Notes: generated by a model not told the origin, from the letters alone. A stretch of DNA of 64,000 bases from an uncultured Caproiciproducens sp. (GCF_963664915.1 NZ_OY761810.1:2122661-2186660), one strand, 5' to 3'. Positions 37,496 to 46,921 are shown, counted from the first letter of the stretch. Made by a program: numbers and translations.

Positions 37496-38026
37496 GTGGA
37501 CAGGATGCTGGTACTGGTAACGGGCGGTTCGGCAAGCGGTAAATCCGAATATGCCGAAACACAAGCCTGTTTATGCAGAACGGATAACGGTGACGTCGTT
37601 TATATTGCCACCATGATACCCGCTGATGAAGAGTGCGAAAAGCGGATCGTGCGCCATAGAAAAATGCGAAGTCAAAAAGGGTTTACTACGGTAGAATGTT
37701 ACACGAATCTTTCTGCCGTTTCCGTTCCCAAAGGTTCCGTGGTTTTGCTGGAATGTATGTCGAATCTTGTGGCGAATGAGCTGTATTGCCTAAATGGCGC
37801 GCACGAGAAAACGGCTGAATGCATTCTTGCAGGGGTGCGGCATCTGTGTGAACAGGCGGAATATGTCATTGTCGTTTCCAATGAGATCGTCTCAGACGGA
37901 AGGACTTACGAGGAAAGCACAATGAATTATTTGAATACGCTCGCAGCCGTCAATTGCGCACTGGCACGGCACGCACAGCAGGTAACTGAGGTTGTGTGCT
38001 CTATCCCAATCATCCATAAACCGTAA
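37496..38026 (+). CDS. cobU: Adenosylcobinamide kinase/guanylyltransferase
   Basis: A 176-residue CobU. The P-loop GGSASGKSEYAE is near the N-terminus and IVRHRKMRSQKGFTTVE carries the His region that accepts GMP. The later family motif (usually NEVGxGIVP) is changed here to SNEIVSDGRTYEES. The protein phosphorylates and then guanylylates adenosylcobinamide. GTG 37496 has AGGAG eight bases upstream. A second, shorter CobU-like protein is encoded 0.8 kb downstream. Confidence 0.92.
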   Translation: MDRMLVLVTGGSASGKSEYAETQACLCRTDNGDVVYIATMIPADEECEKRIVRHRKMRSQKGFTTVECYTNLSAVSVPKGSVVLLECMSNLVANELYCLNGAHEKTAECILAGVRHLCEQAEYVIVVSNEIVSDGRTYEESTMNYLNTLAAVNCALARHAQQVTEVVCSIPIIHKP

Positions 38027-38040
38027 AGGAGGAAAATCAC

Positions 38041-38808
38041 TTGAATTTATTGCCGGCATTTCTGATTGCCTTTTCCATGTACTCCGCAATCCCTATGCCC
38101 AAAGCGGAATGGAGCCGGGAAAACATGAAATATACCATGTGCTTTTTTCCTCTGACCGGAGGTATAATCGGTTTGCTTTTGGGCTTATGGGCAGCAGGTT
38201 CTGTTCGCATTCCGATTGGTTCCACTCTTTTTGCGGCAGTTGCGGTTCTGATTCCGGTCGCTGTTTCCGGCGGGATTCATCTGGATGGTTTTTGTGACAC
38301 AGTGGACGCGCTTTCTTCCCACCAAACCACCGAGCGAAAGCTGGAAATTTTAAAGGATTCCCACACCGGCGCGTTTGCAATTATTGGATGTGTGCTGTAT
38401 CTTTTGCTTGATTTCGCTCTGTGGACGGAATTAAAGCCGTCCCGTTCTGCAATTTTGGTGTTGGCGGTGGGCTTTGTGCTTTCCCGCTCACTCAGCGGGC
38501 TTTCTGTTGTTTTGTTTCGCTGTGCGAAAAGCAGCGGATTACTGGCATCTTTTTCCGATGCTGCGGCTAAAAATCGGGTGCGCGTTACGATGATTGTCTA
38601 TCTTTTGACTTGTGCTGCTGTGATGCTTTGCGCTAGTCCGTGGCTTGGAGCGGCTGCGCTCATTGTTTGCGCTCTGATGTTTTTGTATTACCGTGCAATG
38701 TCCTACCGGAAGTTCGGCGGTATTACCGGAGATTTGGCGGGCTATTTTTTACAGCTTTGTGAGCTTTTTCTGCTCATGGCGGTTGTTATTGCACAAAAAA
38801 TACTTTAA
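38041..38808 (+). CDS. cobS: Adenosylcobinamide-GDP ribazoletransferase (cobalamin synthase)
   Basis: A 255-residue polytopic membrane protein. PMPKAEWSRENMKYTMCFFP and GGIHLDGFCDTVDALSS (with the metal-binding Asp residues) are CobS hallmarks, as is KDSHTGAFAIIG. It joins the lower ligand to adenosylcobinamide-GDP. The start is TTG 38041, with AAAGGAGG nine bases upstream; no ATG fits. Confidence 0.95.
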   Translation: MNLLPAFLIAFSMYSAIPMPKAEWSRENMKYTMCFFPLTGGIIGLLLGLWAAGSVRIPIGSTLFAAVAVLIPVAVSGGIHLDGFCDTVDALSSHQTTERKLEILKDSHTGAFAIIGCVLYLLLDFALWTELKPSRSAILVLAVGFVLSRSLSGLSVVLFRCAKSSGLLASFSDAAAKNRVRVTMIVYLLTCAAVMLCASPWLGAAALIVCALMFLYYRAMSYRKFGGITGDLAGYFLQLCELFLLMAVVIAQKIL

Positions 38809-38825
38809 CAGAATGGAGCATTGCT

Positions 38826-39230
38826 ATGAGGCTGATTATCGGCGGATATGGACAGGGAAAATTGAACTATTTGCTTCGTGAAACAGGCTTACAGAAAAAT
38901 CAGGTCGTAGACGGAGAACAGTGCGAATTGAACCAAACTTCCCACTGCTTTGCGCTGAATCATCTGCATTTGTATCTTCGCAGGCTGATGGAACAGGGGC
39001 ATGACCCGCAAAGCATCATAGAGCAAATGATTACTGAAAACAGCGACATGATCATTGTATGCGATGAAGTTGGCTGCGGAATTGTTCCCATGGAACCATT
39101 TGAACGTGAATGGCGTGAAACGACAGGAAGGATCTGCTGTATGCTCGCACAGCGGGCTACTAGGGTAGACCGTGTGTTTTGCGGGATCGCTACCACGATA
39201 AAAGAGAAAAATAATGAGGAATTGGAATGA
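38826..39230 (+). CDS. Short CobU-like protein
   Basis: A 134-residue protein related to CobU but about 40 residues shorter. It begins MRLIIGGYGQGKLNYLLRE (P-loop GGYGQGK) and keeps CDEVGCGIVPMEPFEREWRE and GRICCMLAQRATRVDRVFCGI, the distal CobU block that is altered in the full-length cobU of this operon. The central RHR/His region needed for guanylyl transfer is missing. It may work as a second kinase, a partner subunit or a salvage variant; this is unresolved. It sits between cobS and cbiB with a four-base overlap onto cbiB. Confidence 0.75.
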   Translation: MRLIIGGYGQGKLNYLLRETGLQKNQVVDGEQCELNQTSHCFALNHLHLYLRRLMEQGHDPQSIIEQMITENSDMIIVCDEVGCGIVPMEPFEREWRETTGRICCMLAQRATRVDRVFCGIATTIKEKNNEELE

Positions 39231-40195
39231 AATTATCTCTGATTGCACTAATTTTGGGATTTGCGCTCGATATGATTTTTGGTGACCCGCACTGGATGCC
39301 GCACCCCGTTCGGCTGATTGGCAAACTGATTTTTATTTTAGAAAAAGGCTTGCGAAAACTTTTCCTGAAAACTCCCAAAGGCGAATTTATGGCAGGAGTG
39401 GTGCTTTGGGTTGCTGTCACCGCGGCGTCAACCGCGATTCCAGTGGCAATTCTTGTCTTGTGCAGCCGGATTCATCCGCTTCTGCGTCTGGCAGTGGAAA
39501 CGGTAATGTGCTATCAGATTCTCGCCACCAAAGCGTTGAAAAGCGAAAGCATGAAGGTCTATGAAGAACTGAAAAAAGGAAGTCTGGAAGGCGCCCGAAA
39601 GATGGTTTCAATGATTGTGGGCAGGGATACCCAAAACCTGTCGGAACTTCAGGTTGCCAAAGCGGCGGTCGAAACCGTGGCGGAAAACACCTCGGACGGT
39701 GTTGTTGCACCGTTGATTTACCTGGCAGTGGGCGGCGCCCCGTTTGGATTTTTTTATAAAGCAGTCAATACGATGGATTCTATGATTGGCTATGAAAATG
39801 ACCGTTATCTTCATTTTGGAAAATTTGCAGCCAAACTTGACGACGCGGCAAACTATGTTCCCGCCCGTATTTCAGGTTGGCTGATGATTTTCGCCGCATA
39901 TCTTTTGCATCTGGACGGGAGGCATGCCGCCGAAATTTACAAGCGTGACCGCAATAAGCATGCCAGCCCCAACAGCGCCCATACCGAAGCAGTGTGCGCC
40001 GGTGCGCTGAATATTCAATTGGCGGGCGACGCTTATTATTTTGGAAAACTTCACAAAAAGCAAACGCTCGGGGACAATATCCGTCCCGTTTGCTATGAGG
40101 ATATCATACAGGCCAATCGGCTGCTCTATGTTACAGCGGTGCTTGCTCTTGCGGGCTGTGCCATTATAAAGGCTGTGGCAATCTGGCTACTGTAA
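39227..40195 (+). CDS. cbiB: Adenosylcobinamide-phosphate synthase
   Basis: A 322-residue membrane protein with several hydrophobic segments. DMIFGDPHWMPHPVRLIGKL, VAENTSDGVVAPLIYLAVGG and the NTMDSMIGYENDRYLHFGK block are CbiB landmarks. It attaches aminopropanol phosphate to adenosylcobyrate. The ATG overlaps the preceding stop. Confidence 0.95.
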   Translation: MKLSLIALILGFALDMIFGDPHWMPHPVRLIGKLIFILEKGLRKLFLKTPKGEFMAGVVLWVAVTAASTAIPVAILVLCSRIHPLLRLAVETVMCYQILATKALKSESMKVYEELKKGSLEGARKMVSMIVGRDTQNLSELQVAKAAVETVAENTSDGVVAPLIYLAVGGAPFGFFYKAVNTMDSMIGYENDRYLHFGKFAAKLDDAANYVPARISGWLMIFAAYLLHLDGRHAAEIYKRDRNKHASPNSAHTEAVCAGALNIQLAGDAYYFGKLHKKQTLGDNIRPVCYEDIIQANRLLYVTAVLALAGCAIIKAVAIWLL

Positions 40196-40216
40196 TTAGG
40201 GAAAGGGAAATGTGCA

Positions 40217-41275
40217 ATGCCGAATTTAGTGCATGGCGGAGATATTTATTCCGTCCAAACTTTTGTTTCTCAGCCGATTTTGGATTTTTCGGCCAATATT
40301 AATCCGCTTGGTCTGCCGCCTGCGGTAAAAGCGGCCGCGATTGCTGCAATCGATCAATGTGTGCATTATCCTGACCCGCTTTGCAGGGAACTGCGCGGTG
40401 CAATTGCCGGTCGGGAGGGAGTAACGCCGGAGCAGATACTTTGCGGAAACGGGGCGGCAGACGTTATTTTTCGTTTGGTACTTGCCGTTCATCCTGAAAA
40501 TGCGGTCATCTTAGCGCCGACTTTTGCAGAATACGAACAAGCTTTATCAACGGTTCACTGCAAAATTTACCGCCATTTTTTATTGGAACAGGATGATTTT
40601 GCATTGACTGACTCCATCTTGGACGCATTAACGCCTCAAATCGATATACTGTTTTTATGTAATCCGAACAATCCGACGGGGCAAGTGGTAAAATCGGATT
40701 TGCTTATGGCAATTTATCAAAAATGCCGCGAAAACAACATCATATTAGTAATGGACGAATGTTTTAACGACTTTTTGAACTATCCGCAGGAACATACCTT
40801 AAAAGGGCTGATTCCAAAAAATCCTCAGCTTTTTATATTGAAAGCTTTTACGAAAATTTATGCAATGGCTGGGCTGCGACTTGGCTATGGGATCAGTGCA
40901 AATCCAGAACTGCTCCAAAAAATGACAGACTGCGGGCAGCCGTGGGGCGTATCCATTCCCGCGCAGGCGGCAGGCATACAGGCTTTGAAAGAAACCCAGT
41001 ATTTACAAAAAACCGCGGCGTTGATTTCAACGGAGCGCGCCTATCTGACAAAACAGCTTGCTCAAATGGGATTGCGGGTTATCGGTTCGCATGCAAACTA
41101 TATTTTCTTTCGGGCAAGTGGCCGCGAGAAGCTTAGGGAGCAGCTTTTAGCGCACGGAATTTTGATTCGAAGCTGCCAAAACTACGCGGGGCTGGATGCA
41201 ACCTATTATCGCGCTGCGGTTCGCAGCCATTATGAAAATGAAATTCTAGTGGATGCGCTTCAAATATTAGTTTAG
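40217..41275 (+). CDS. cobD: Threonine-phosphate decarboxylase
   Basis: A 352-residue PLP enzyme of the aminotransferase I/II fold. MPNLVHGGDIYSV and DFSANINPLGLPPAV are the CobD-type start, the PLP Lys is in LKAFTKIYAMAGLRLGYG near residue 220, and FLCNPNNPTGQ is conserved. It makes (R)-1-amino-2-propanol phosphate for CbiB, encoded directly upstream. GGGAAAGGGAAA precedes the ATG. Confidence 0.93.
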   Translation: MPNLVHGGDIYSVQTFVSQPILDFSANINPLGLPPAVKAAAIAAIDQCVHYPDPLCRELRGAIAGREGVTPEQILCGNGAADVIFRLVLAVHPENAVILAPTFAEYEQALSTVHCKIYRHFLLEQDDFALTDSILDALTPQIDILFLCNPNNPTGQVVKSDLLMAIYQKCRENNIILVMDECFNDFLNYPQEHTLKGLIPKNPQLFILKAFTKIYAMAGLRLGYGISANPELLQKMTDCGQPWGVSIPAQAAGIQALKETQYLQKTAALISTERAYLTKQLAQMGLRVIGSHANYIFFRASGREKLREQLLAHGILIRSCQNYAGLDATYYRAAVRSHYENEILVDALQILV

Positions 41276-41292
41276 AAATGAGGGGCGAAAGC

Positions 41293-41439
41293 ATGGCAGC
41301 GATTCTGTTTTGTCACAAAGTGGAAAGCACCGTGGGGAGCCCCAGCCGTTTTTACTGTATTGTTCTGAGAAAAAAGGCGATCTTGGCAGTTTGGACGGTA
41401 CACAGGCTGTTGATTTGCTGCTTTATTAGAAAGAGGTGA
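41293..41439 (+). CDS. Small open frame between cobD and cbiP, doubtful
   Basis: A 48-residue frame starting [18 protein letters not shown] with GAGGGGCGAAAG upstream. I recognise no family, and its C-terminus ([10 protein letters not shown]) looks non-natural. Another frame over the same bases ends [20 protein letters not shown], which reads more like real protein, so this 160-base stretch could instead be the frameshifted end of a lost gene. Confidence 0.25.
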   Translation: MAAILFCHKVESTVGSPSRFYCIVLRKKAILAVWTVHRLLICCFIRKR

Positions 41440-41446
41440 TTTGGGC

Positions 41447-42958
41447 ATGGCAAAATCCATTATGGTTCAGGGAACAATGTCAAATGCGGGCAAAAGCTTG
41501 CTCACCGCAGGTCTATGCCGCATTTTTAAACAGGATGGCTATCGTACCGCACCGTTTAAATCGCAGAATATGGCACTGAATTCCTTTATCACCCGCGAAG
41601 GGCTTGAGATGGGTCGGGCGCAGGTGATGCAGGCGGAGGCGGCGGAAATTGAACCTTCCGTGCTCATGAATCCTATTTTGTTAAAACCCACGAACGATGT
41701 TGGCTCACAGGTGATTGTCAACGGTGAGGTGCTGGGCACTATGAGCGCCGCCGAATATTACAACCGCAAAAAAGAGATGATTCCACATATTTTAAAGGCG
41801 TATCATGCGCTTGAAGAACAATATGACGTTATTGTTTTAGAGGGAGCGGGCAGCCCCGCCGAAATCAATTTAAAAGAAAATGATATTGTGAATATGGGAA
41901 TGGCAAAAATGGCAAAATCGCCGGTACTGCTTGTGGGAGATATTGACCGCGGCGGTGTTTTCGCATCCCTTGTGGGGACTTTTGCGCTTTTAGAGCAGGA
42001 CGAGCGCGCCATGATCAAGGGAACCGTCATCAACAAATTTCGCGGCGATAAAGCCCTGCTGAATCCGGGACTCGCCATGCTGGAAAAACTGACGGATACC
42101 CCTGTCCTTGGCGTCGTGCCCTACATACATTTGGAACTTGACGATGAAGACAGCCTTTCCGAACGGTTTGACCGCAAAGCAGAGGTGGGGTTAATCGACA
42201 TAGCTGTCATTCATTTACCCAGAATTTCCAACTTTACTGATTTTAATCCATTGGAAGCGGTTCCCGGGGTATCTGTGCGGTATGTAAAAACAGCAGGACA
42301 AATAGGGAACCCGGATTTAATTATTTTACCGGGTACAAAAAATACAATGGAGGATTTGCTGTGGATGCGGCAGAACGGGCTGGAAGCCGCTGTTTTAAAG
42401 CATGCTTCAGCTGAAAAACCTGTGCTTGGCATTTGCGGAGGATTTCAAATGCTTGGGGAAACGCTGAGAGACCCAGACTGTGTGGAGCATGGCGGTACAG
42501 TACGAGGGCTGGGCCTGCTGCCGTCAACTACGCTGTTTGAGCCGCAAAAAGTGCGTACCAGAGTGAGCGGCAGCTTTGGACCGGTCGGCGGAATTTTCGC
42601 CCCGCTTTCCGGTGTGAAGTTTGAGGGATACGAAATTCATATGGGACGCTCAATCTCAACGGAGGTCTTGAACACGCTTACTTCCATTACGGCTTTTGGG
42701 GAAGAAAATGCGGAAAAGGCCGATGGTTCGTACCAAAATAATGTTTACGGTACTTATGTTCATGGCCTTTTTGACTGTGAGGGAGTAACAAAAGCACTGG
42801 TTCGCTCGTTGTTTCGCTCAAAAGGTCTGAATGAGGAACAGGTTTTTGCAGTGGATATTCGGGCGTATAAGGAACAGCAGTATGATTTACTTGCAGATAC
42901 ACTTCGTAAAAATCTAAATATGGAATTGATTTACCGTATCTTGGAGCATGGAATCTAA
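41447..42958 (+). CDS. cbiP: Cobyric acid synthase
   Basis: A 503-residue CbiP/Cob[21 protein letters not shown] is the ATP-binding start, [20 protein letters not shown] and [19 protein letters not shown] follow, and the Cys nucleophile is in [16 protein letters not shown]. It amidates the b, d, e and g carboxyls. ATG 41447 has AGAGGTGA eight bases upstream. Confidence 0.95.
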   Translation: MAKSIMVQGTMSNAGKSLLTAGLCRIFKQDGYRTAPFKSQNMALNSFITREGLEMGRAQVMQAEAAEIEPSVLMNPILLKPTNDVGSQVIVNGEVLGTMSAAEYYNRKKEMIPHILKAYHALEEQYDVIVLEGAGSPAEINLKENDIVNMGMAKMAKSPVLLVGDIDRGGVFASLVGTFALLEQDERAMIKGTVINKFRGDKALLNPGLAMLEKLTDTPVLGVVPYIHLELDDEDSLSERFDRKAEVGLIDIAVIHLPRISNFTDFNPLEAVPGVSVRYVKTAGQIGNPDLIILPGTKNTMEDLLWMRQNGLEAAVLKHASAEKPVLGICGGFQMLGETLRDPDCVEHGGTVRGLGLLPSTTLFEPQKVRTRVSGSFGPVGGIFAPLSGVKFEGYEIHMGRSISTEVLNTLTSITAFGEENAEKADGSYQNNVYGTYVHGLFDCEGVTKALVRSLFRSKGLNEEQVFAVDIRAYKEQQYDLLADTLRKNLNMELIYRILEHGI

Positions 42959-42982
42959 CTTGGAAAAGGTCAGGTGAATGTT

Positions 42983-43633
42983 ATGAAAGTCGAATTGCAA
43001 AATGTTTTACCCGCAGAGATTGAAAAACGCAGCTTTGAACTCATCGGGCAGGAACTGGGAAACAGGAAACTCAATCCGCAGTATGAATCTGTAATTAAAC
43101 GGGTAATCCATACCACTGCGGATTTTGAGTATGCGGATACTCTGTACTTTTCTACTGATGCGGTGCAAAAAGGAATCGAAGCGGTTCAAAACGGCGCGTG
43201 TATTGTAACCGATACCCAAATGGGAAAGGCGGGTATTAATAAAAAGACACTTGCACAGTTTGGCGGGGAGGTATTCTGTTTTATGTCCGATGAAGATGTT
43301 GCCGCGCGAGCCAAGCAAAATGGAACGACAAGAGCGACCGCCAGCATGGAAAAAGCGGCGAAACTGAATTTACCTCTTATCTTCGCTATCGGCAACGCGC
43401 CCACGGCGCTGATCCGTCTTTATGAATTGATGGAGGACGGCGTTATTCAGCCGCAGCTGGTCATCGGCGTACCGGTTGGTTTTGTAAACGTCATTGAGTC
43501 GAAAGAACTGATGCTCTCGCGCAAAGACATTCCGGTGATTATTTCGCGCGGCAGAAAAGGCGGCAGTAATGTGGCGGCGGCCATCTGCAACGCTATTTTG
43601 TATGCTGCGGGAGGATGCAGAGCATCAATTTAA
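42983..43633 (+). CDS. cbiC: Cobalt-precorrin-8 methylmutase
   Basis: A 216-residue CbiC. PAEIEKRSFELIGQEL, VIKRVIHTTADFEYADTLYF with the catalytic His, and GNAPTALIRLYELM with GVPVGFVNVIESKE are family motifs. It shifts the C11 methyl group to C12. ATG 42983 has AGGTGA upstream. It is the last ring-building gene; a 64-base gap and a change to AT-richer sequence follow. Confidence 0.95.
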   Translation: MKVELQNVLPAEIEKRSFELIGQELGNRKLNPQYESVIKRVIHTTADFEYADTLYFSTDAVQKGIEAVQNGACIVTDTQMGKAGINKKTLAQFGGEVFCFMSDEDVAARAKQNGTTRATASMEKAAKLNLPLIFAIGNAPTALIRLYELMEDGVIQPQLVIGVPVGFVNVIESKELMLSRKDIPVIISRGRKGGSNVAAAICNAILYAAGGCRASI

Positions 43634-43697
43634 TTTTGTGACGCGAAAAGTGTGGTTCTAAATTCTTTCAGAATGCTGACATGGAGTAAAATTTTAA

Positions 43698-44606
43698 ATG
43701 AAATGTGATATTGAAAAAATTATTATTATATGTGCTATATTTCTGATGGCAGCTTTTTTCTTCAAATGGAAGCATCGGGATGACCATACCCATGAGGATG
43801 GTCATCATCATCATGGAAATGGACGAAAGCATGGCGAAGGATCTTTTATTGATTATTACGCTTATGCCTCCAAAATCGAGCATTGGAATCCTACCTTTAA
43901 AGTATCTTTTTCTGTTCTGATACTGATCCTTTGTATTGGACTGGATAATCCTTATGTATCTGCGGCGGTTTTAATTGCAATGGCCTATCTGACTATAGTA
44001 AAAGGCGGGCTTCTAGCACATCAATATTTGTCAGTACTGGCTATTCCAATTGCTTTTATTCTCCTTGGTACTTTTACCATTGCCATTGATTTTTCAATGC
44101 AGCCGATGGGGCAGTATAACCTGTATCTTGGCTTCTGCTATGTGTTTACCTCTCAGGAAAAGCTTAAGAAAATGGCTTTTTTGATTTTGAAAGTTTTTGC
44201 AGCCATCAGTGCCCTGCAGATGATGACCTTGTCTACTCCATCCTCCGAGATTATCTGTGTGCTTCGAAAAGCACATGTGCCAAAGCTGATTGTAGAACTG
44301 ATGAATATCATTTACCGTTACATTTTCATTTTAATGGATGTTTATACTAAAATGAAAAATTCCGCAGAATCTCGCCAGGGTTATTGTGATTTTAAGACTT
44401 CCTGCTACACATTTGGCAACATTGCAAGCAATATGCTGGTTGTTTCATTGAAAAAGGCAAACGCTTATTATGATGCCATGGAGTCCAGATGCTATGATGG
44501 AGATCTTGTGTTTTTGGAGGAAGATAAAAAGGTAGAGATCATACAGATTATTGCAGCAGCAGCATTTATGATTTTTTTGATTCTGCTCTGGGGCTTTACA
44601 AGATAG
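43698..44606 (+). CDS. cbiQ: Cobalt ECF transporter transmembrane subunit with His-rich N-terminus
   Basis: A 302-residue protein. Residues 55-302 are a normal CbiQ T-component (FIDYYAYASKIEHWNPTFKV, then EAHVP-like RKAHVPKLIVELMNIIYRYI and SRCYDGDLVFLEE). The first 54 residues are unusual: one membrane segment (about residues 8-22) followed by a His/Asp-rich cluster (HTHEDGHHHHGNG) that should bind Co2+ or Ni2+. The T-component couples CbiM/CbiN to the CbiO ATPase. The start at ATG 43698 has GGAG ten bases upstream. Confidence 0.9.
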   Translation: MKCDIEKIIIICAIFLMAAFFFKWKHRDDHTHEDGHHHHGNGRKHGEGSFIDYYAYASKIEHWNPTFKVSFSVLILILCIGLDNPYVSAAVLIAMAYLTIVKGGLLAHQYLSVLAIPIAFILLGTFTIAIDFSMQPMGQYNLYLGFCYVFTSQEKLKKMAFLILKVFAAISALQMMTLSTPSSEIICVLRKAHVPKLIVELMNIIYRYIFILMDVYTKMKNSAESRQGYCDFKTSCYTFGNIASNMLVVSLKKANAYYDAMESRCYDGDLVFLEEDKKVEIIQIIAAAAFMIFLILLWGFTR

Positions 44607-44618
44607 AAAGGGACGGTT

Positions 44619-45446
44619 ATGGAAAAACCAATATTACAAGTTGAAGATCTGTACTATATTTACGGAAATGATAAGGCTGCATTGGACGGTGTAAGCATTC
44701 GTATCTATGAGGGTGAGAAAATTGCTGTCATTGGACCGAATGGATCCGGAAAATCCACTTTTTTTTTAAATGTGAACGGCGTACTTACACCGGAACATGG
44801 AGAAATTACTTACCGGGGTACAGTGATCAATAAAAAGAATTTAAAGGAACTTCGAAAAAATATCGGAATCGTATTTCAGGATGCGGACAATCAAATCATT
44901 GCATCCACCGTTAGGGCAGAAGTTGGATTCGGGCCGATGAATTTAAAGCTTTCAAAAGAGGAAGTACTGAAGCGGGTTGAGGAAGCACTTTCATATATGA
45001 ATATCTCAGATCTCAAGAATCGTCCTCCTCACTACTTAAGCGGCGGTGAAAAGAAGCGTGTCAGCATTGCGGATATCATTGCTATGAAATCGGAAATTAT
45101 TATTTTTGATGAACCGACGGCAGCACTGGACCCTTTAAACGCGCTGATGTTGGAAGAAGTTTTAGACAAACTTTTTTCGGAGCGTAAAACGATGCTGCTT
45201 TCCACCCATGATGTTGATTTTGCATACCGATGGGCTGAAAGAGTGATTGTATTTTGTCAGGGAAAAATTATCGCGGACGGGACGCCGCTGGAAATATTTC
45301 TAGATAAGGAAATTTTAGAACAGGCAAATTTAAAACAGCCAACTATGCTGGAGGTTTATGAATCGCTTGTAGAGAAACATCTGTTAGAAGATACAAAAGC
45401 CTATCCGAAAAGTATGCAGGAATTTAAGAAAATGCTTGGAGAATAG
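44619..45446 (+). CDS. cbiO: Cobalt ECF transporter ATP-binding protein
   Basis: A 275-residue ATPase. Walker A is GPNGSGKST near residue 40, the ECF-type Q-loop FQDADNQIIASTVRAEVGFG is present, the signature is YLSGGEKKRVSIA, and Walker B is IIIFDEPTAALDP. It powers cobalt uptake with CbiQ (12 bases upstream) and CbiM/CbiN (next transcript). The second riboswitch begins 60 bases downstream. Confidence 0.94.
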   Translation: MEKPILQVEDLYYIYGNDKAALDGVSIRIYEGEKIAVIGPNGSGKSTFFLNVNGVLTPEHGEITYRGTVINKKNLKELRKNIGIVFQDADNQIIASTVRAEVGFGPMNLKLSKEEVLKRVEEALSYMNISDLKNRPPHYLSGGEKKRVSIADIIAMKSEIIIFDEPTAALDPLNALMLEEVLDKLFSERKTMLLSTHDVDFAYRWAERVIVFCQGKIIADGTPLEIFLDKEILEQANLKQPTMLEVYESLVEKHLLEDTKAYPKSMQEFKKMLGE

Positions 45447-45456
45447 ATGTTATTAT

Positions 45457-45485
45457 TTGACATTTTACCCGGGGTTTGTTATTAT
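45457..45485 (+). promoter_or_regulatory. Predicted promoter of the cbiMN transcript
   Basis: TTGACA at 45457-45462 and TATTAT at 45480-45485, 17-base spacer, so transcription would start near 45492, shortly before the second riboswitch. Confidence 0.6.
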
Positions 45486-45505
45486 ATATATAATAATTTA
45501 ATATT

Positions 45506-45617
45506 CATTGGTGCCAGCAAATGTTTGTTAAGGGCAAAGGGAAATGGGTGAAAATCCCATACGGTCACGCCACTGTGAAGGTAAGTATTCACTTACTAAG
45601 TCAGATACCAGCCAATG
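45506..45617 (+). ncRNA. Cobalamin riboswitch (second copy, short form)
   Basis: The closing stem CATTGG/CCAATG encloses the core AAAGGGAAATGGGTG, AAAATCCCATACGGTC, GCCACTGTGA, a short hairpin and AAGTCAGATACCAGCC, the B12-box variant. It is shorter than the first riboswitch. Two small hairpins and a terminator (45702-45739) follow before cbiM, so it should cut cobalt uptake when cobalamin is plentiful. Confidence 0.9.
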
Positions 45618-45701
45618 AGGTATGTTGTTACATTTAGTTACGAACGATGACTGGGTGTTTTTAGCGAAGAAATTCGCTAGCGTCCTGTTTACAGGACCGC
45701 A

Positions 45702-45739
45702 CACCTGATTTACATTTTGTAAATGCAGGTGATTTTTTT
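45702..45739 (+). terminator. Riboswitch-controlled terminator before cbiM
   Basis: CACCTG and CAGGTG enclose an inner stem TTTACA/TGTAAA and are followed by TTTTTTT. Confidence 0.85.
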
Positions 45740-45787
45740 GTCTTGTTTTTAATGGCGTTCACATTAAAAGCAAAAGAAGGAGAAAAA

Positions 45788-46540
45788 ATGAACAAAAAAC
45801 AAAGGAAAATTGTCGCAGCTGCGACAGCTTTTGCGCTGGCTTTCGGAATAACTCCGGTAGTAAGTGCAATGCACATCATGGAAGGTTACCTTCCACCTGC
45901 ATACTGCATTGCGTGGGGCGTCGTCAGTGTTCCATTCCTGGTAGCGGGTTACTTTTCAATTAAAAAGACGTTATCCAACAACCGTAAATCTATCACGATT
46001 CTTGCTATGGCAGGCGCATTCGTTTTCGTACTTTCATCTTTAAAGATTCCGTCCGTAACAGGAAGCTGTTCACATATGACTGGCACCGGACTTGGTGCAA
46101 TTTTATTCGGGCCGAGCGCAGTCGGCATTCTGGGTATCATTGTACTGATTTTCCAGGCGATTCTGCTTGCCCATGGTGGACTTACCACGCTTGGTGCCAA
46201 TACATTTTCTATGGCTATTGCAGGCCCGTTCCTTTCATATGGAATTTATAAATTATGCCAGAAGCTGAAAGTCAATCGATATGCAGGCATTTTTCTGGCA
46301 GCATCCATCGGTGACTTGTTCACCTATTGTGTAACCAGTATTGAGCTTGCACTTGCATATCCATCTGCAAACGGCGGTGTTGCAGCATCTGCACTTAAGT
46401 TCCTTGCCGTGTTTGCACCGACACAGGTTCCGCTGGCAATTATTGAAGGTATTCTGACTGTTGTCATCATTATGGGTCTTGAAACATATGCAAAATCCGA
46501 ATTGACAGATCTCGGAGTCCTGAATGGAGGCAAAGCTTGA
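45788..46540 (+). CDS. cbiM: Cobalt ECF transporter substrate-binding subunit
   Basis: About 250 residues. A cleavable signal peptide ends ...GITPVVSA, leaving the mature N-terminus MHIMEGYLPPAYC, whose Met and His bind the metal in CbiM/NikM. GSCSHMTGTGLGAILFGP and LLAHGGLTTLGANTFSMAI are conserved. The start at 45788 has AAGGAG five to six bases upstream; an in-frame ATG at 45743 lies against the terminator. Confidence 0.94.
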   Translation: MNKKQRKIVAAATAFALAFGITPVVSAMHIMEGYLPPAYCIAWGVVSVPFLVAGYFSIKKTLSNNRKSITILAMAGAFVFVLSSLKIPSVTGSCSHMTGTGLGAILFGPSAVGILGIIVLIFQAILLAHGGLTTLGANTFSMAIAGPFLSYGIYKLCQKLKVNRYAGIFLAASIGDLFTYCVTSIELALAYPSANGGVAASALKFLAVFAPTQVPLAIIEGILTVVIIMGLETYAKSELTDLGVLNGGKA

Positions 46541-46863
46541 TGTCAAAGACAAAAAACAAAGTGATTATTTTATTGGTTATTGCAGCGCTTATCGCTCTTA
46601 TCCCGTTGTTCACACTGAAGGGCGCTGAATTCGGTGGCTCCGATGATGCAGGAAGCCAAGTGATTTCTCAGATTACAGGTTCCGAATATCAGCGTTGGTT
46701 TAAACCTGTTATGGAAACTTGGATTGGCGGAGAATTACCGGGCGAAATTGAGAGCTTACTCTTTTGCGTACAAACAGGCATTGGAGTCGGCGTAATTGCT
46801 TTTTTAATGGGAAGATTTGTAGAGAGAAACAAAAAAGAAAATCGGGAGAAAAAAACTCAATAA
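46540..46863 (+). CDS. cbiN: Cobalt transport protein
   Basis: A 107-residue protein with membrane segments at both ends and an extracellular loop containing EFGGSDDAGSQVISQI, as in CbiN, which is needed for loading cobalt onto CbiM. Its ATG overlaps the cbiM stop (TGATG) with GGAGG upstream. The C-terminus is strongly basic. Confidence 0.92.
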   Translation: MSKTKNKVIILLVIAALIALIPLFTLKGAEFGGSDDAGSQVISQITGSEYQRWFKPVMETWIGGELPGEIESLLFCVQTGIGVGVIAFLMGRFVERNKKENREKKTQ

Positions 46864-46921
46864 TATTTTTTCATTGATTGAAAGATAAAAAATAACGTTG
46901 CTGCAAAAACACTGCCTAACC

